Shown here piece after piece: positions 1 through 4,117 of a stretch of 16,960 nucleotides of DNA (within the stretch, counting starts at the first letter, position 1; every line of letters starts with the position of its first letter). The position numbers were made by a program, and so were the translations under genes. The DNA lies in contig CALBDW010000118.1 of assembly GCA_937927435.1 (NCBI GenBank), positions 1 through 16,960 on the forward strand, written 5' to 3'. The stretch is from an uncultured Bdellovibrionales bacterium. GTDB lineage: Bacteria > Bdellovibrionota > Bdellovibrionia > Bdellovibrionales > JAMPXM01. Under the pieces are notes generated by a model. The model saw only the letters and a program-made list of their open reading frames with translations. It was not told the DNA's origin and did not search any database.

Positions 1-371
1 TCGATTTCCTCTTTCAGCTGTTGCACTTCTTTATCGATGAAGGCGCGCTCTTTGTCGCCGATCGTATCTGAAGCAGCTTGCACGCCGAGCTCGCGCATGC
101 GGGTCAGCATGTTGGAGATTTCACTCAAACCGCCTTCCGAGGTTTGAACCATCGAGATCCCGTCGTTCGCGTTGCGGCCCGCTTGTTGGAAACCGCGGAT
201 TTGTGCGCGCAGGCCTTCCGAAATCGAGAGGCCGGCGGCATCGTCAGCGGACTTCGTAATACGAGAGCCCGAAGACAGTTGACCGAACGACTTTTCGATC
301 TCACGTGCGCTCGAGGCCAAAGAGCGTTGTGCGGAGATGGACGCAAGGTTTGTACCGATTCTCATTCCCAT
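1..371 (-). CDS. Flagellin 1, N-terminal part (runs off window)
   Basis: This is the N-terminal 123 residues of a flagellin, the subunit of the flagellar filament; the 3' part lies outside the window. The start MGMRIGTNLASISAQR, then LSSGSRITKSADDAAGLSIS and GRNANDGISMVQTSEGGLSE, are the classic D0/D1 helices of the flagellin N domain. The ATG at 371-369 is preceded by a strong ribosome site (TTTGGAGG) at normal spacing. It is the third of three flagellin genes in the same orientation and differs clearly from the other two in sequence, so it is a distinct paralogue. It has a long upstream region with a candidate sigma28 promoter at 610-636 and GGA-containing hairpins, so CsrA control is likely (inference). 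Family assignment is certain; which flagellin it corresponds to in other species cannot be told. Confidence 0.95.
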   Translation of the reverse strand, partial: MGMRIGTNLASISAQRSLASSAREIEKSFGQLSSGSRITKSADDAAGLSISEGLRAQIRGFQQAGRNANDGISMVQTSEGGLSEISNMLTRMRELGVQAASDTIGDKERAFIDKEVQQLKEEI

Positions 372-450
372 AGGGATCCTCCAAAGCTTTTCGCACACGA
401 TCCGTCACGTGCCGGCGAAGTCGCTCTTCCTACTAGAGGACATCCGCGGA

Positions 451-473
451 GCGCCATCCCTGATGATTGGCGC
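451..473 (-). promoter_or_regulatory. Leader hairpin with GGA in the loop, candidate CsrA site
   Basis: In the minus-strand leader of flagellin 1, GCGCCA (473-468) and TGGCGC (456-451) form a perfect 6-bp stem around the 11-nt loop ATCATCAGGGA. The loop/stem boundary reads CAGGGATG, a close match to the known CsrA consensus RUACARGGAUGU. It lies about 80 nt before the start codon. CsrA binding is inferred, not shown. Confidence 0.5.
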
Positions 474-478
474 CTTGG

Positions 479-492
479 GTTGAACACGTTGG
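479..492 (-). repeat. 14-nt element complementary to the flagellin 2 mRNA 5' end
   Basis: The plus strand reads GTTGAACACGTTGG here and its exact reverse complement at 2396-2409. Both arms lie in minus-strand flagellin leaders, so the two mRNAs could pair over 14 nt, or the arms could act as inverted DNA repeats around flagellin 2. Confidence 0.6.
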
Positions 493-574
493 TGTTTTCA
501 CTCGCGCACTCCCGGTCTAACGGGTCATCGCTTCGCGCCCTTTGCAGTCACTCAAAGTTCGCTTCGCTCGCCGC

Positions 575-590
575 CGGACCGTCCAGTCCG
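575..590 (-). promoter_or_regulatory. Second GGA-loop hairpin in the flagellin 1 leader
   Basis: On the minus strand CGGAC (590-586) pairs with GTCCG (579-575) around the loop TGGACG, presenting a GGA triplet. With the hairpin at 451-473 it gives two loop-displayed GGA motifs in one leader, the usual geometry for a CsrA dimer. The stem is short (5 bp), so this is suggestive only. Confidence 0.4.
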
Positions 591-609
591 TTCGTTACTC
601 ACGCCAAAC

Positions 610-636
610 CTTTCGGCGAGTCTGGTTGCGCCTTAA
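610..636 (-). promoter_or_regulatory. Weak candidate sigma28 promoter for flagellin 1
   Basis: The minus strand reads TTAAGGCG-N11-GCCGAAAG, against the enteric FliA consensus TAAAGTTT-N11-GCCGATAA. The -10 resembles those of the other two flagellins (GCCGAGAA) and the spacing is exact, but the -35 is poor. It would give a leader of about 230 nt. Confidence 0.35.
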
Positions 637-640
637 GTCG

Positions 641-680
641 CGTCCTGCAAAACTGGACCAACGTCCGTGCAAAACTCGAC
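641..680. repeat. Imperfect tandem repeat upstream of the flagellin 1 promoter
   Basis: Two copies about 21 bp apart, 641-658 and 662-680, share CGTCC-TGCAAAACT-GAC with one inserted base and one mismatch. The first copy contains the half-site AAACTG seen in the palindromes near the other flagellar promoters. Possible activator sites, but the function is unknown. Confidence 0.4.
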
Positions 681-824
681 TAACGGAGGGAATTTCAAGA
701 CTGACGAACGGGATTTTCTCGACCAAAGTCAGGGCAAAATCGCGACTCAACCGAAGTCGCCACCGACTTTTGACGGACCGACCTAAGCCGTTAAAGGCTT
801 TGGTCATGTCCAGGTGATAAGAAT

Positions 825-858
825 AAAAAAAAACCCCGGAGACCGGGCGCCTCCGGGG
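825..858 (-). terminator. Rho-independent terminator, minus strand
   Basis: On the minus strand CCCCGGAG (858-851), a 9-nt loop and CTCCGGGG (841-834) form a perfect 8-bp GC-rich stem followed directly by nine T residues (833-825). It would end transcripts from flagellin 2, leaving a 3' region of about 450 nt, or end a separate small RNA. Confidence 0.9.
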
Positions 859-867
859 TGGGCTTAA

Positions 868-892
868 GAGTCGCGTTTGTGGGCTACGACTC
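868..892 (-). ncRNA. Hairpin just before the terminator, possible 3'-end small RNA
   Basis: On the minus strand GAGTCG (892-887) and CGACTC (873-868) form a perfect stem with a 13-nt loop, and the terminator follows 10 nt later. The loop sequence is complementary to the flagellin 3 leader (3462-3474). A pairing loop plus terminator is the usual 3' end of a regulatory RNA made from an mRNA 3' region. No promoter of its own was recognised, so a processed 3' UTR is the simplest model. This is inference. Confidence 0.35.
874..892 (-). repeat. Inverted copy of the 3458-3477 element
   Basis: The reverse complement of 874-892 matches plus-strand 3458-3477 with one mismatch and one extra base. The central 13 nt (876-888 against 3462-3474) are exact. 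Both copies lie in non-coding DNA around the flagellin genes. Confidence 0.6.
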
Positions 893-1112
893 AAGTAATT
901 CGAATGCCGATCGCTGCCCCTGCGTACTTAACCAATGAGAACTCCGCTTAAGTCATCGCTCTTCTTGCTTCCGTGCGGAGTGAATTTCCGAAGTTTTCCC
1001 ACTCCTTCTGAAGAGCCCCGCTCGTTTCCTTTCGCCGGATATCGCGCGACCGGCCAGCTTCCGAAAGACGGAGGAAACTTCGCATTTTTTCGCAGGGCCA
1101 ACCCGCCCGGGC

Positions 1113-1132
1113 CTCGCACCCGAAGGTGCGAG
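1113..1132 (-). other. 8-bp hairpin with UUCG tetraloop
   Basis: On the minus strand CTCGCACC-TTCG-GGTGCGAG is a perfect stem closed by the exceptionally stable C(UUCG)G tetraloop. GC-rich segments on both sides (GGGCC and GGCCC, CCGGG and CCCGG) could extend it. No T run follows, so it is not a classic terminator. It may stabilise the flagellin 2 3' region or belong to a structured RNA. Confidence 0.55.
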
Positions 1133-1306
1133 TCGAGACCCGGCCCAACCGCACGACACAGGCTCAAACCTTTTTCACGAGCCCGATTCCCGTCGCCGGT
1201 GATAAAGCCGGTTCCCGTTTTTCAACCCCGAAGGCTCCGAGCGGCGCGCCTCGGGGCGTTCGCGCCAAGGACCAGTCCACGAGACGGTCCCCGCGCGCCT
1301 TTCGAT

Positions 1307-2134
1307 TTATGTCAACAGACGAAGTGCTGCCGCCGGCTGCTGGTTCGCTTGCGCCATCACCGAAATCGCCGCCTGCTGCAGGATGCTCGAACTCGCGAGC
1401 TCCGCGCTCTCGTAAGCGATGTCAGCGTCACGCAGACGCGAATTCGCCGCCTGAAGGTTCTCGTACTGGATGTCCAAGTTGGACACCGTGGTATTCAAGC
1501 GGCTTTGAACCGCGCCGAAGTCCGCGCGCATCTTACCGAGCTTAATCAAAGCGTCGTCAATCCTCTGCAGCGTATCCCGCGCGTCCTCTTTATCGGCGAT
1601 TGAAATGCCGGCGATACCCAGAGCCGAAGCCGTCGCGTCCGCCGACAAGCTATACCTGATGATGTTGTCTTTGTCGCCGAACGGACCGACATGGAATTCG
1701 AGTTCCTCGCCCGAACCGTCGAGCAGTTTCTTGTTACCGAATCGCGTCGTTTTCGCGATCCGGTCTGCTTCTTGGATCAACTGCTGGACTTCCGTATTCA
1801 AGAATTCGCGCTCGACGTCTCCGACGTTATCGGATGCCGCCTGCACGCCCAATTCCCTGATACGAATCATGATGTTACTGAGCTCGTTCAACCCGCCTTC
1901 GGAGACTTGCACCAGCGAAATGGCGTTGAAGGCGTTTTGTCTCGCAATCGCGATACCACGGGTTTGACCTTTAATGTTTTCCGAGATCGCGAGTCCAGCC
2001 GCATCGTCTGCTGCGTTCACAATCCGGCTGCCCGATGACAGCGCAGCTAACGCATGCGAATTCCTTTTTTGCTGCACAGATAACTGCCTCTGCGCATTAA
2101 TCGCCGCAACGTTTGTTGAAATTCTTAAGCCCAT
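1307..2134 (-). CDS. Flagellin 2 (275 aa)
   Basis: A complete flagellin, exported by the flagellar type III apparatus and polymerised into the filament. The N-terminal D0/D1 signature (MGLRISTNVAAINAQR, LSSGSRIVNAADDAAGLAIS) and the C-terminal helix ending QAAISVMAQANQQPAAALRLLT are both present. At 275 aa it has almost only D0/D1 with little or no variable D2/D3 domain. The ATG at 2134 is chosen because the conserved MGLRI start sits there with GGGAGGA just upstream; an in-frame upstream start at 2209 would add 25 atypical residues. The same length as flagellin 3 suggests duplication followed by divergence. A good sigma28 promoter match lies at 2414-2440, giving a leader of about 270 nt rich in GGA motifs. 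Confidence 0.97.
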   Translation of the reverse strand: MGLRISTNVAAINAQRQLSVQQKRNSHALAALSSGSRIVNAADDAAGLAISENIKGQTRGIAIARQNAFNAISLVQVSEGGLNELSNIMIRIRELGVQAASDNVGDVEREFLNTEVQQLIQEADRIAKTTRFGNKKLLDGSGEELEFHVGPFGDKDNIIRYSLSADATASALGIAGISIADKEDARDTLQRIDDALIKLGKMRADFGAVQSRLNTTVSNLDIQYENLQAANSRLRDADIAYESAELASSSILQQAAISVMAQANQQPAAALRLLT

Positions 2135-2362
2135 ACGGTCCTCCCACAAACAAGCCTTCAAGTACGAAGGCGCCCACAAAAATCCGGCGACAGACTCGTC
2201 CCGGCGCATCCATGCGGGTTAAAGACAAACCCTCGGCTCCGCCCCTTGCGAAACGTCAGGTACACTTTTTTTGTTTGTTGGGGACACGCCCTTTGCGGTT
2301 GCGCGCGGGTGACTGGTCCGCTCCCAACGCTAGGGCTTCATCTTCTAGGCAGGGCGTTTTTT

Positions 2363-2375
2363 GACTGCTAAAACG
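2363..2375 (-). repeat. 13-nt element complementary to the flagellin 3 mRNA 5' end
   Basis: The plus strand reads GACTGCTAAAACG here and the exact reverse complement at 3481-3493. In RNA terms the flagellin 2 leader segment can pair with the predicted first 13 nt of the flagellin 3 mRNA. Confidence 0.6.
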
Positions 2376-2395
2376 CTCAAGCTTTGGAGACTGTC

Positions 2396-2409
2396 CCAAC
2401 GTGTTCAAC
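2396..2409 (-). repeat. Partner of the 479-492 element, at the flagellin 2 start of transcription
   Basis: CCAACGTGTTCAAC on the plus strand, the exact reverse complement of 479-492. It begins 4 bp after the predicted sigma28 -10 box, so it spans the expected transcription start of flagellin 2. Confidence 0.6.
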
Positions 2410-2413
2410 GTAC

Positions 2414-2440
2414 TTCTCGGCTTAAGTCCAGGAAGCTTTA
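2414..2440 (-). promoter_or_regulatory. Sigma28 (FliA) promoter of flagellin 2
   Basis: The minus strand reads TAAAGCTT-N11-GCCGAGAA, 14 of 16 positions of the FliA consensus TAAAGTTT-N11-GCCGATAA with exact spacing. Transcription should start near 2406 and leave a leader of about 270 nt. Confidence 0.85.
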
Positions 2441-2452
2441 GACCTAGGTCTA
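2439..2452. promoter_or_regulatory. 14-bp perfect palindrome at the flagellin 2 -35 box
   Basis: TAGACCTAGGTCTA is fully self-complementary and overlaps the outer 2 bp of the sigma28 -35 element. The position suits a repressor or activator dimer. The upstream edge of the flagellin 3 promoter has only a looser dyad (3528-3539). Confidence 0.45.
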
Positions 2453-2519
2453 GCTGATATGTAGCCGCACCGCGTCTAGTTATTGAAATGGCTTGGAAAG
2501 CTGTACAAAATTTTTTTGG

Positions 2520-2534
2520 AAACTGGCTCAGTTT
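2520..2534. promoter_or_regulatory. AAACTG-N3-CAGTTT palindrome, copy 1
   Basis: AAACTGGCTCAGTTT, 79 bp beyond the flagellin 2 -35 box. The same interrupted palindrome recurs upstream of two other sigma28-type promoters (3587-3601, 4081-4095). It is not followed by a T run in either direction, so it is more like a protein site than a terminator. Confidence 0.5.
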
Positions 2535-2573
2535 CGTGAGGATCAGCCCCAGAAGCCGCCAAGCCAGCTTCGT

Positions 2574-3401
2574 TTAGGCGAGTAACTTCAGTGCCCGCGC
2601 GGGCTCCTGATTGGCCTGCGCTAAGACGGCCACTCCGAAATCGCGCTGCACTTGTGCTTGCACCAAGTTCGAAACTTCAAACGCCACATCGGTATCCGCG
2701 ATCCGGGAGCGCGCCTCAAGGATGTTTTCCCTCTGCAAATCCAGATTGGCAGCCGCAATTTCGAGGCGGCTCTGCATGGCGCCGAAGCTGGCGCGGGCGT
2801 GCGCGATTTTCAATATTGCTTCGTCGATGTACTCCAAAGCTTCGCGCGCATCATACTTGTCGCTGACACTCAGATCATCGATGTAAAGCGAAGACGCTCT
2901 CGTATCGGCGTCGAGCCTGTAACGAACGACATCTTCATTTTTACTCCCGGCGCCGACATGGAATTCGTATTCCGTGCCCGAACCGACGAGAAGCTCCTTA
3001 CTTCCGTATCTCGTCGCATGTGCGATCCGATCGAGTTCCGCGACCAGGTTCTGAAATTCGATGTCGAGGAATTCGCGCTCTGTATCACTGACAGTATCCG
3101 ATGCCGATTGCACGGCTAGTTCACGCAGGCGGATGAGGATGTTGTTTTGTTCGCTTAAACCGCCCTCGGCGACTTGAATCAGACCTCTGGCCGCATCCGC
3201 GTTTTCTTTCGCCTGCGCCATGCTCGCAGCCTGCGCACGAAGACTTTCTGCGATCGCGAAACCCGCGGCATCATCACCGGGACTTACGATTCTTGACCCA
3301 GAGGAGAGGGCGCGGCTCGCGCGCGCGACATTCGCTTCACTCCGCGCTAAATTCCTTTGCGCGGCGATCGAAGCCACGTTGGTGGCGATTCTCAGTCCCA
3401 T
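2574..3401 (-). CDS. Flagellin 3 (275 aa)
   Basis: A complete flagellin filament subunit. It begins MGLRIATNVASIAAQR, carries LSSGSRIVSPGDDAAGFAIA and the EGGLSEQNNILIRLRELAVQSASD helix, and ends with the D0 helix AVLAQANQEPARALKLLA. Like flagellin 2 it is 275 aa with a minimal central region. The two align along their whole length, including a shared (V/E)GSG-x-EFHVG stretch, so they are paralogues. The ATG at 3401 has AAAGGAG six bases upstream. The promoter match at 3501-3527 gives a leader of only about 92 nt, which can fold so that the ribosome site is covered. Several flagellins in one filament are known in Bdellovibrio and related bacteria; the role of each here is unknown. Confidence 0.97.
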   Translation of the reverse strand: MGLRIATNVASIAAQRNLARSEANVARASRALSSGSRIVSPGDDAAGFAIAESLRAQAASMAQAKENADAARGLIQVAEGGLSEQNNILIRLRELAVQSASDTVSDTEREFLDIEFQNLVAELDRIAHATRYGSKELLVGSGTEYEFHVGAGSKNEDVVRYRLDADTRASSLYIDDLSVSDKYDAREALEYIDEAILKIAHARASFGAMQSRLEIAAANLDLQRENILEARSRIADTDVAFEVSNLVQAQVQRDFGVAVLAQANQEPARALKLLA

Positions 3402-3457
3402 AACGTCTCCTTTGAAGAACCCAGAACCCGGGCAGTCACCCCCGGGCTACTGGGCAA

Positions 3458-3477
3458 GAGACGTAGCCCACAAAACG
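3458..3477 (-). repeat. Partner of the 874-892 element in the flagellin 3 leader
   Basis: The exact 13-nt core is 3462-3474, the reverse complement of 876-888. In RNA terms the leader segment TTTGTGGGCTACG can pair with the hairpin loop near the terminator downstream of flagellin 2. Confidence 0.6.
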
Positions 3478-3480
3478 GAA

Positions 3481-3493
3481 CGTTTTAGCAGTC
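3481..3493 (-). repeat. Partner of the 2363-2375 element, at the flagellin 3 start of transcription
   Basis: CGTTTTAGCAGTC on the plus strand, the exact reverse complement of 2363-2375. It lies 7 bp after the predicted sigma28 -10 box, so it would be the extreme 5' end of the flagellin 3 mRNA. Confidence 0.6.
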
Positions 3494-3500
3494 GCCTTAC

Positions 3501-3527
3501 TTCTCGGCGCGACGCGTCATAACTTGA
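3501..3527 (-). promoter_or_regulatory. Sigma28 (FliA) promoter of flagellin 3
   Basis: The minus strand reads TCAAGTTA-N11-GCCGAGAA, 13 of 16 consensus positions with exact spacing. The -10 box and next three bases (GCCGAGAAGTA) are identical to those of flagellin 2, supporting both calls. Confidence 0.75.
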
Positions 3528-3586
3528 GGAAAATGTTCCGCATTGCGTTAATTATGGATGGATACTGATGTTTTTAAAATCAGCGT

Positions 3587-3601
3587 AAACTGGGTCACTT
3601 T
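3587..3601. promoter_or_regulatory. AAACTG-N3-CASTTT palindrome, copy 2
   Basis: AAACTGGGTCACTTT, one mismatch from the perfect palindrome, 59 bp beyond the flagellin 3 -35 box and between that promoter and the end of the upstream gene. Confidence 0.4.
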
Positions 3602-3650
3602 ATTGGTGATGGTTTCCGACTCTCCCGACGTCCCCACGAAAGTGTGCCAT

Positions 3651-4001
3651 TTAGAGATAAGTATTGATCAATTTCCCCTGATCGCTGGATGGATCTCGCG
3701 CCTCTTGGAGATCTTGGTACTGCTGCAATGCGCGCTGCTTGCGCCGGTCTTCGAGTTCCTTAGCAACTTGCTGGACTTCCTCGTTCGCTCTCTTGCGTTT
3801 TTGTTCCTGGAGAAATTCCGAGAGACGCTTGAGGCCCTCGCGGGTCTCTTGATCCAAAGCCTGCCCGCCAGAGTTCGCCGTGGGCTCTTCCGGCTTCACC
3901 ACTTTTAAATGCAACTTCGAAGCGGTTCGTTGCGCTTCCGAAGCCTCAGCTACCGGCGAAGCCTCAATCGTGAAATGAGGAGTAAGGGCCGCGACTTTCA
4001 T
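3651..4001 (-). CDS. Small coiled-coil protein of unknown function, sigma28-driven
   Basis: A 116-aa hydrophilic protein with no signal peptide or membrane segment. The first third is Ala/Glu-rich (TIEASPVAEASEAQR), and the rest is a strongly charged predicted helix or coiled coil (LDQETREGLKRLSEFLQEQKRKR... to QQYQDLQ) ending GKLINTYL. I do not recognise the family. It lacks the conserved C-terminal motif of FlaG, which is otherwise similar in size and gene position. The promoter next to it has an exact sigma28 -10 box, so it is probably made with the flagellins and may be a flagellar accessory or chaperone (inference). The ATG at 4001 is chosen because the alternative GTG at 4013 abuts the -10 box and would lie upstream of the mRNA. 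No ribosome site precedes the ATG. Confidence 0.75.
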   Translation of the reverse strand: MKVAALTPHFTIEASPVAEASEAQRTASKLHLKVVKPEEPTANSGGQALDQETREGLKRLSEFLQEQKRKRANEEVQQVAKELEDRRKQRALQQYQDLQEARDPSSDQGKLINTYL

Positions 4002-4013
4002 CTGGTACTGCAC

Positions 4014-4040
4014 TTATCGGCAGTCCGGATGAACTTTTGA
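4014..4040 (-). promoter_or_regulatory. Sigma28 promoter of the small coiled-coil gene
   Basis: The minus strand reads TCAAAAGT-N11-GCCGATAA. The -10 is a perfect FliA match, and the -35 starts TCAA like that of flagellin 3 but is otherwise weak. Transcription should begin about 5-8 nt before the ATG at 4001, giving an almost leaderless mRNA. Confidence 0.6.
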
Positions 4041-4080
4041 CGCAGCGAGTAATTTATCAAAACGAAATACGCGTTGTCTC

Positions 4081-4095
4081 AAACTGAAGCAGTTT
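4081..4095. promoter_or_regulatory. AAACTG-N3-CAGTTT palindrome, copy 3
   Basis: AAACTGAAGCAGTTT, 40 bp beyond the -35 box of the sigma28 promoter at 4014-4040. The arms are identical to those of copy 1. No T run follows on the minus strand, so it does not look like a terminator for the upstream GTPase gene. Confidence 0.5.
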
Positions 4096-4117
4096 ATCCC
4101 CACGAACGTGAGCCAGT

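Larger units (their letters stand above)
372..1306. other. 935-bp spacer between flagellin 1 and flagellin 2
   Basis: No convincing gene lies here: the open frames on both strands are low-complexity and have no ribosome site. Read on the minus strand, the first half (1306 to about 860) is the region after flagellin 2. It holds a very stable hairpin at 1113-1132, a loop-presenting hairpin at 868-892 and a rho-independent terminator at 825-858. The second half (824 to 372) is the upstream region of flagellin 1. It has a small imperfect hairpin (782-803), imperfect direct repeats (641-658 and 662-680), a candidate sigma28 promoter (610-636) and a leader of about 230 nt with nine GGA motifs. Confidence 0.7.
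2135..2573. other. 439-bp spacer: flagellin 2 leader and promoter
   Basis: No gene is seen. On the minus strand it holds, in order, the end of the flagellin 3 transcript without a recognisable terminator, the palindrome at 2520-2534, the dyad at 2439-2452, the sigma28 promoter at 2414-2440 and a long leader. Leader features include a hairpin with 7-bp arms (2354-2360 with 2370-2376), several segments complementary to the neighbouring flagellin leaders, and a small stem CGCA-TGGA-TGCG (2205-2216) with GGA in the loop. About nine GGA motifs occur, one overlapping the ribosome site. Confidence 0.7.
3402..3493 (-). promoter_or_regulatory. Structured flagellin 3 leader that can mask the ribosome site
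   Basis: Read on the minus strand, four elements follow the predicted start of transcription: a stem AAAACG-TTC-CGTTTT, a stem GGGCTAC...GTAGCCC with a 12-nt loop, a stem CCCGGG-GGTGACTG-CCCGGG, and the ribosome site AGGAGACGT (3411-3403). The segment ACGTCTCTT (3464-3456), in the second hairpin, can pair with the ribosome site over 9 bp with one G-U. This would block translation in cis. Segments of the same leader match inverted copies elsewhere, so pairing in trans could free it. The mechanism is inferred. Confidence 0.45.

Noticed and set aside
78..683. Plus-strand open frame of 201 aa over flagellin 1 and its leader
   Set aside because: Antisense to a certain flagellin N terminus and composition is not protein-like.
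1588..1595. Perfect sigma28 -10 sequence GCCGATAA on the minus strand inside flagellin 2
   Set aside because: No -35-like sequence at the required 11-bp spacing, and it lies within coding sequence.
935..1603. Plus-strand open frame of 222 aa across the flagellin 2 end
   Set aside because: It overlaps the flagellin 2 coding strand, is rich in Arg/Pro/Ala and has no ribosome site; it is a shadow frame in GC-rich DNA.
2519..2535. Hairpin GAAACTG-GCT-CAGTTTC as a terminator of flagellin 3
   Set aside because: On the minus strand it is followed by an A run, not a T run; it is better treated as a palindromic site.
3633..3649. TGGCAC on the minus strand as a sigma54 -24 box
   Set aside because: No GC dinucleotide at the required -12 position, and sigma28 matches explain the nearby genes better.
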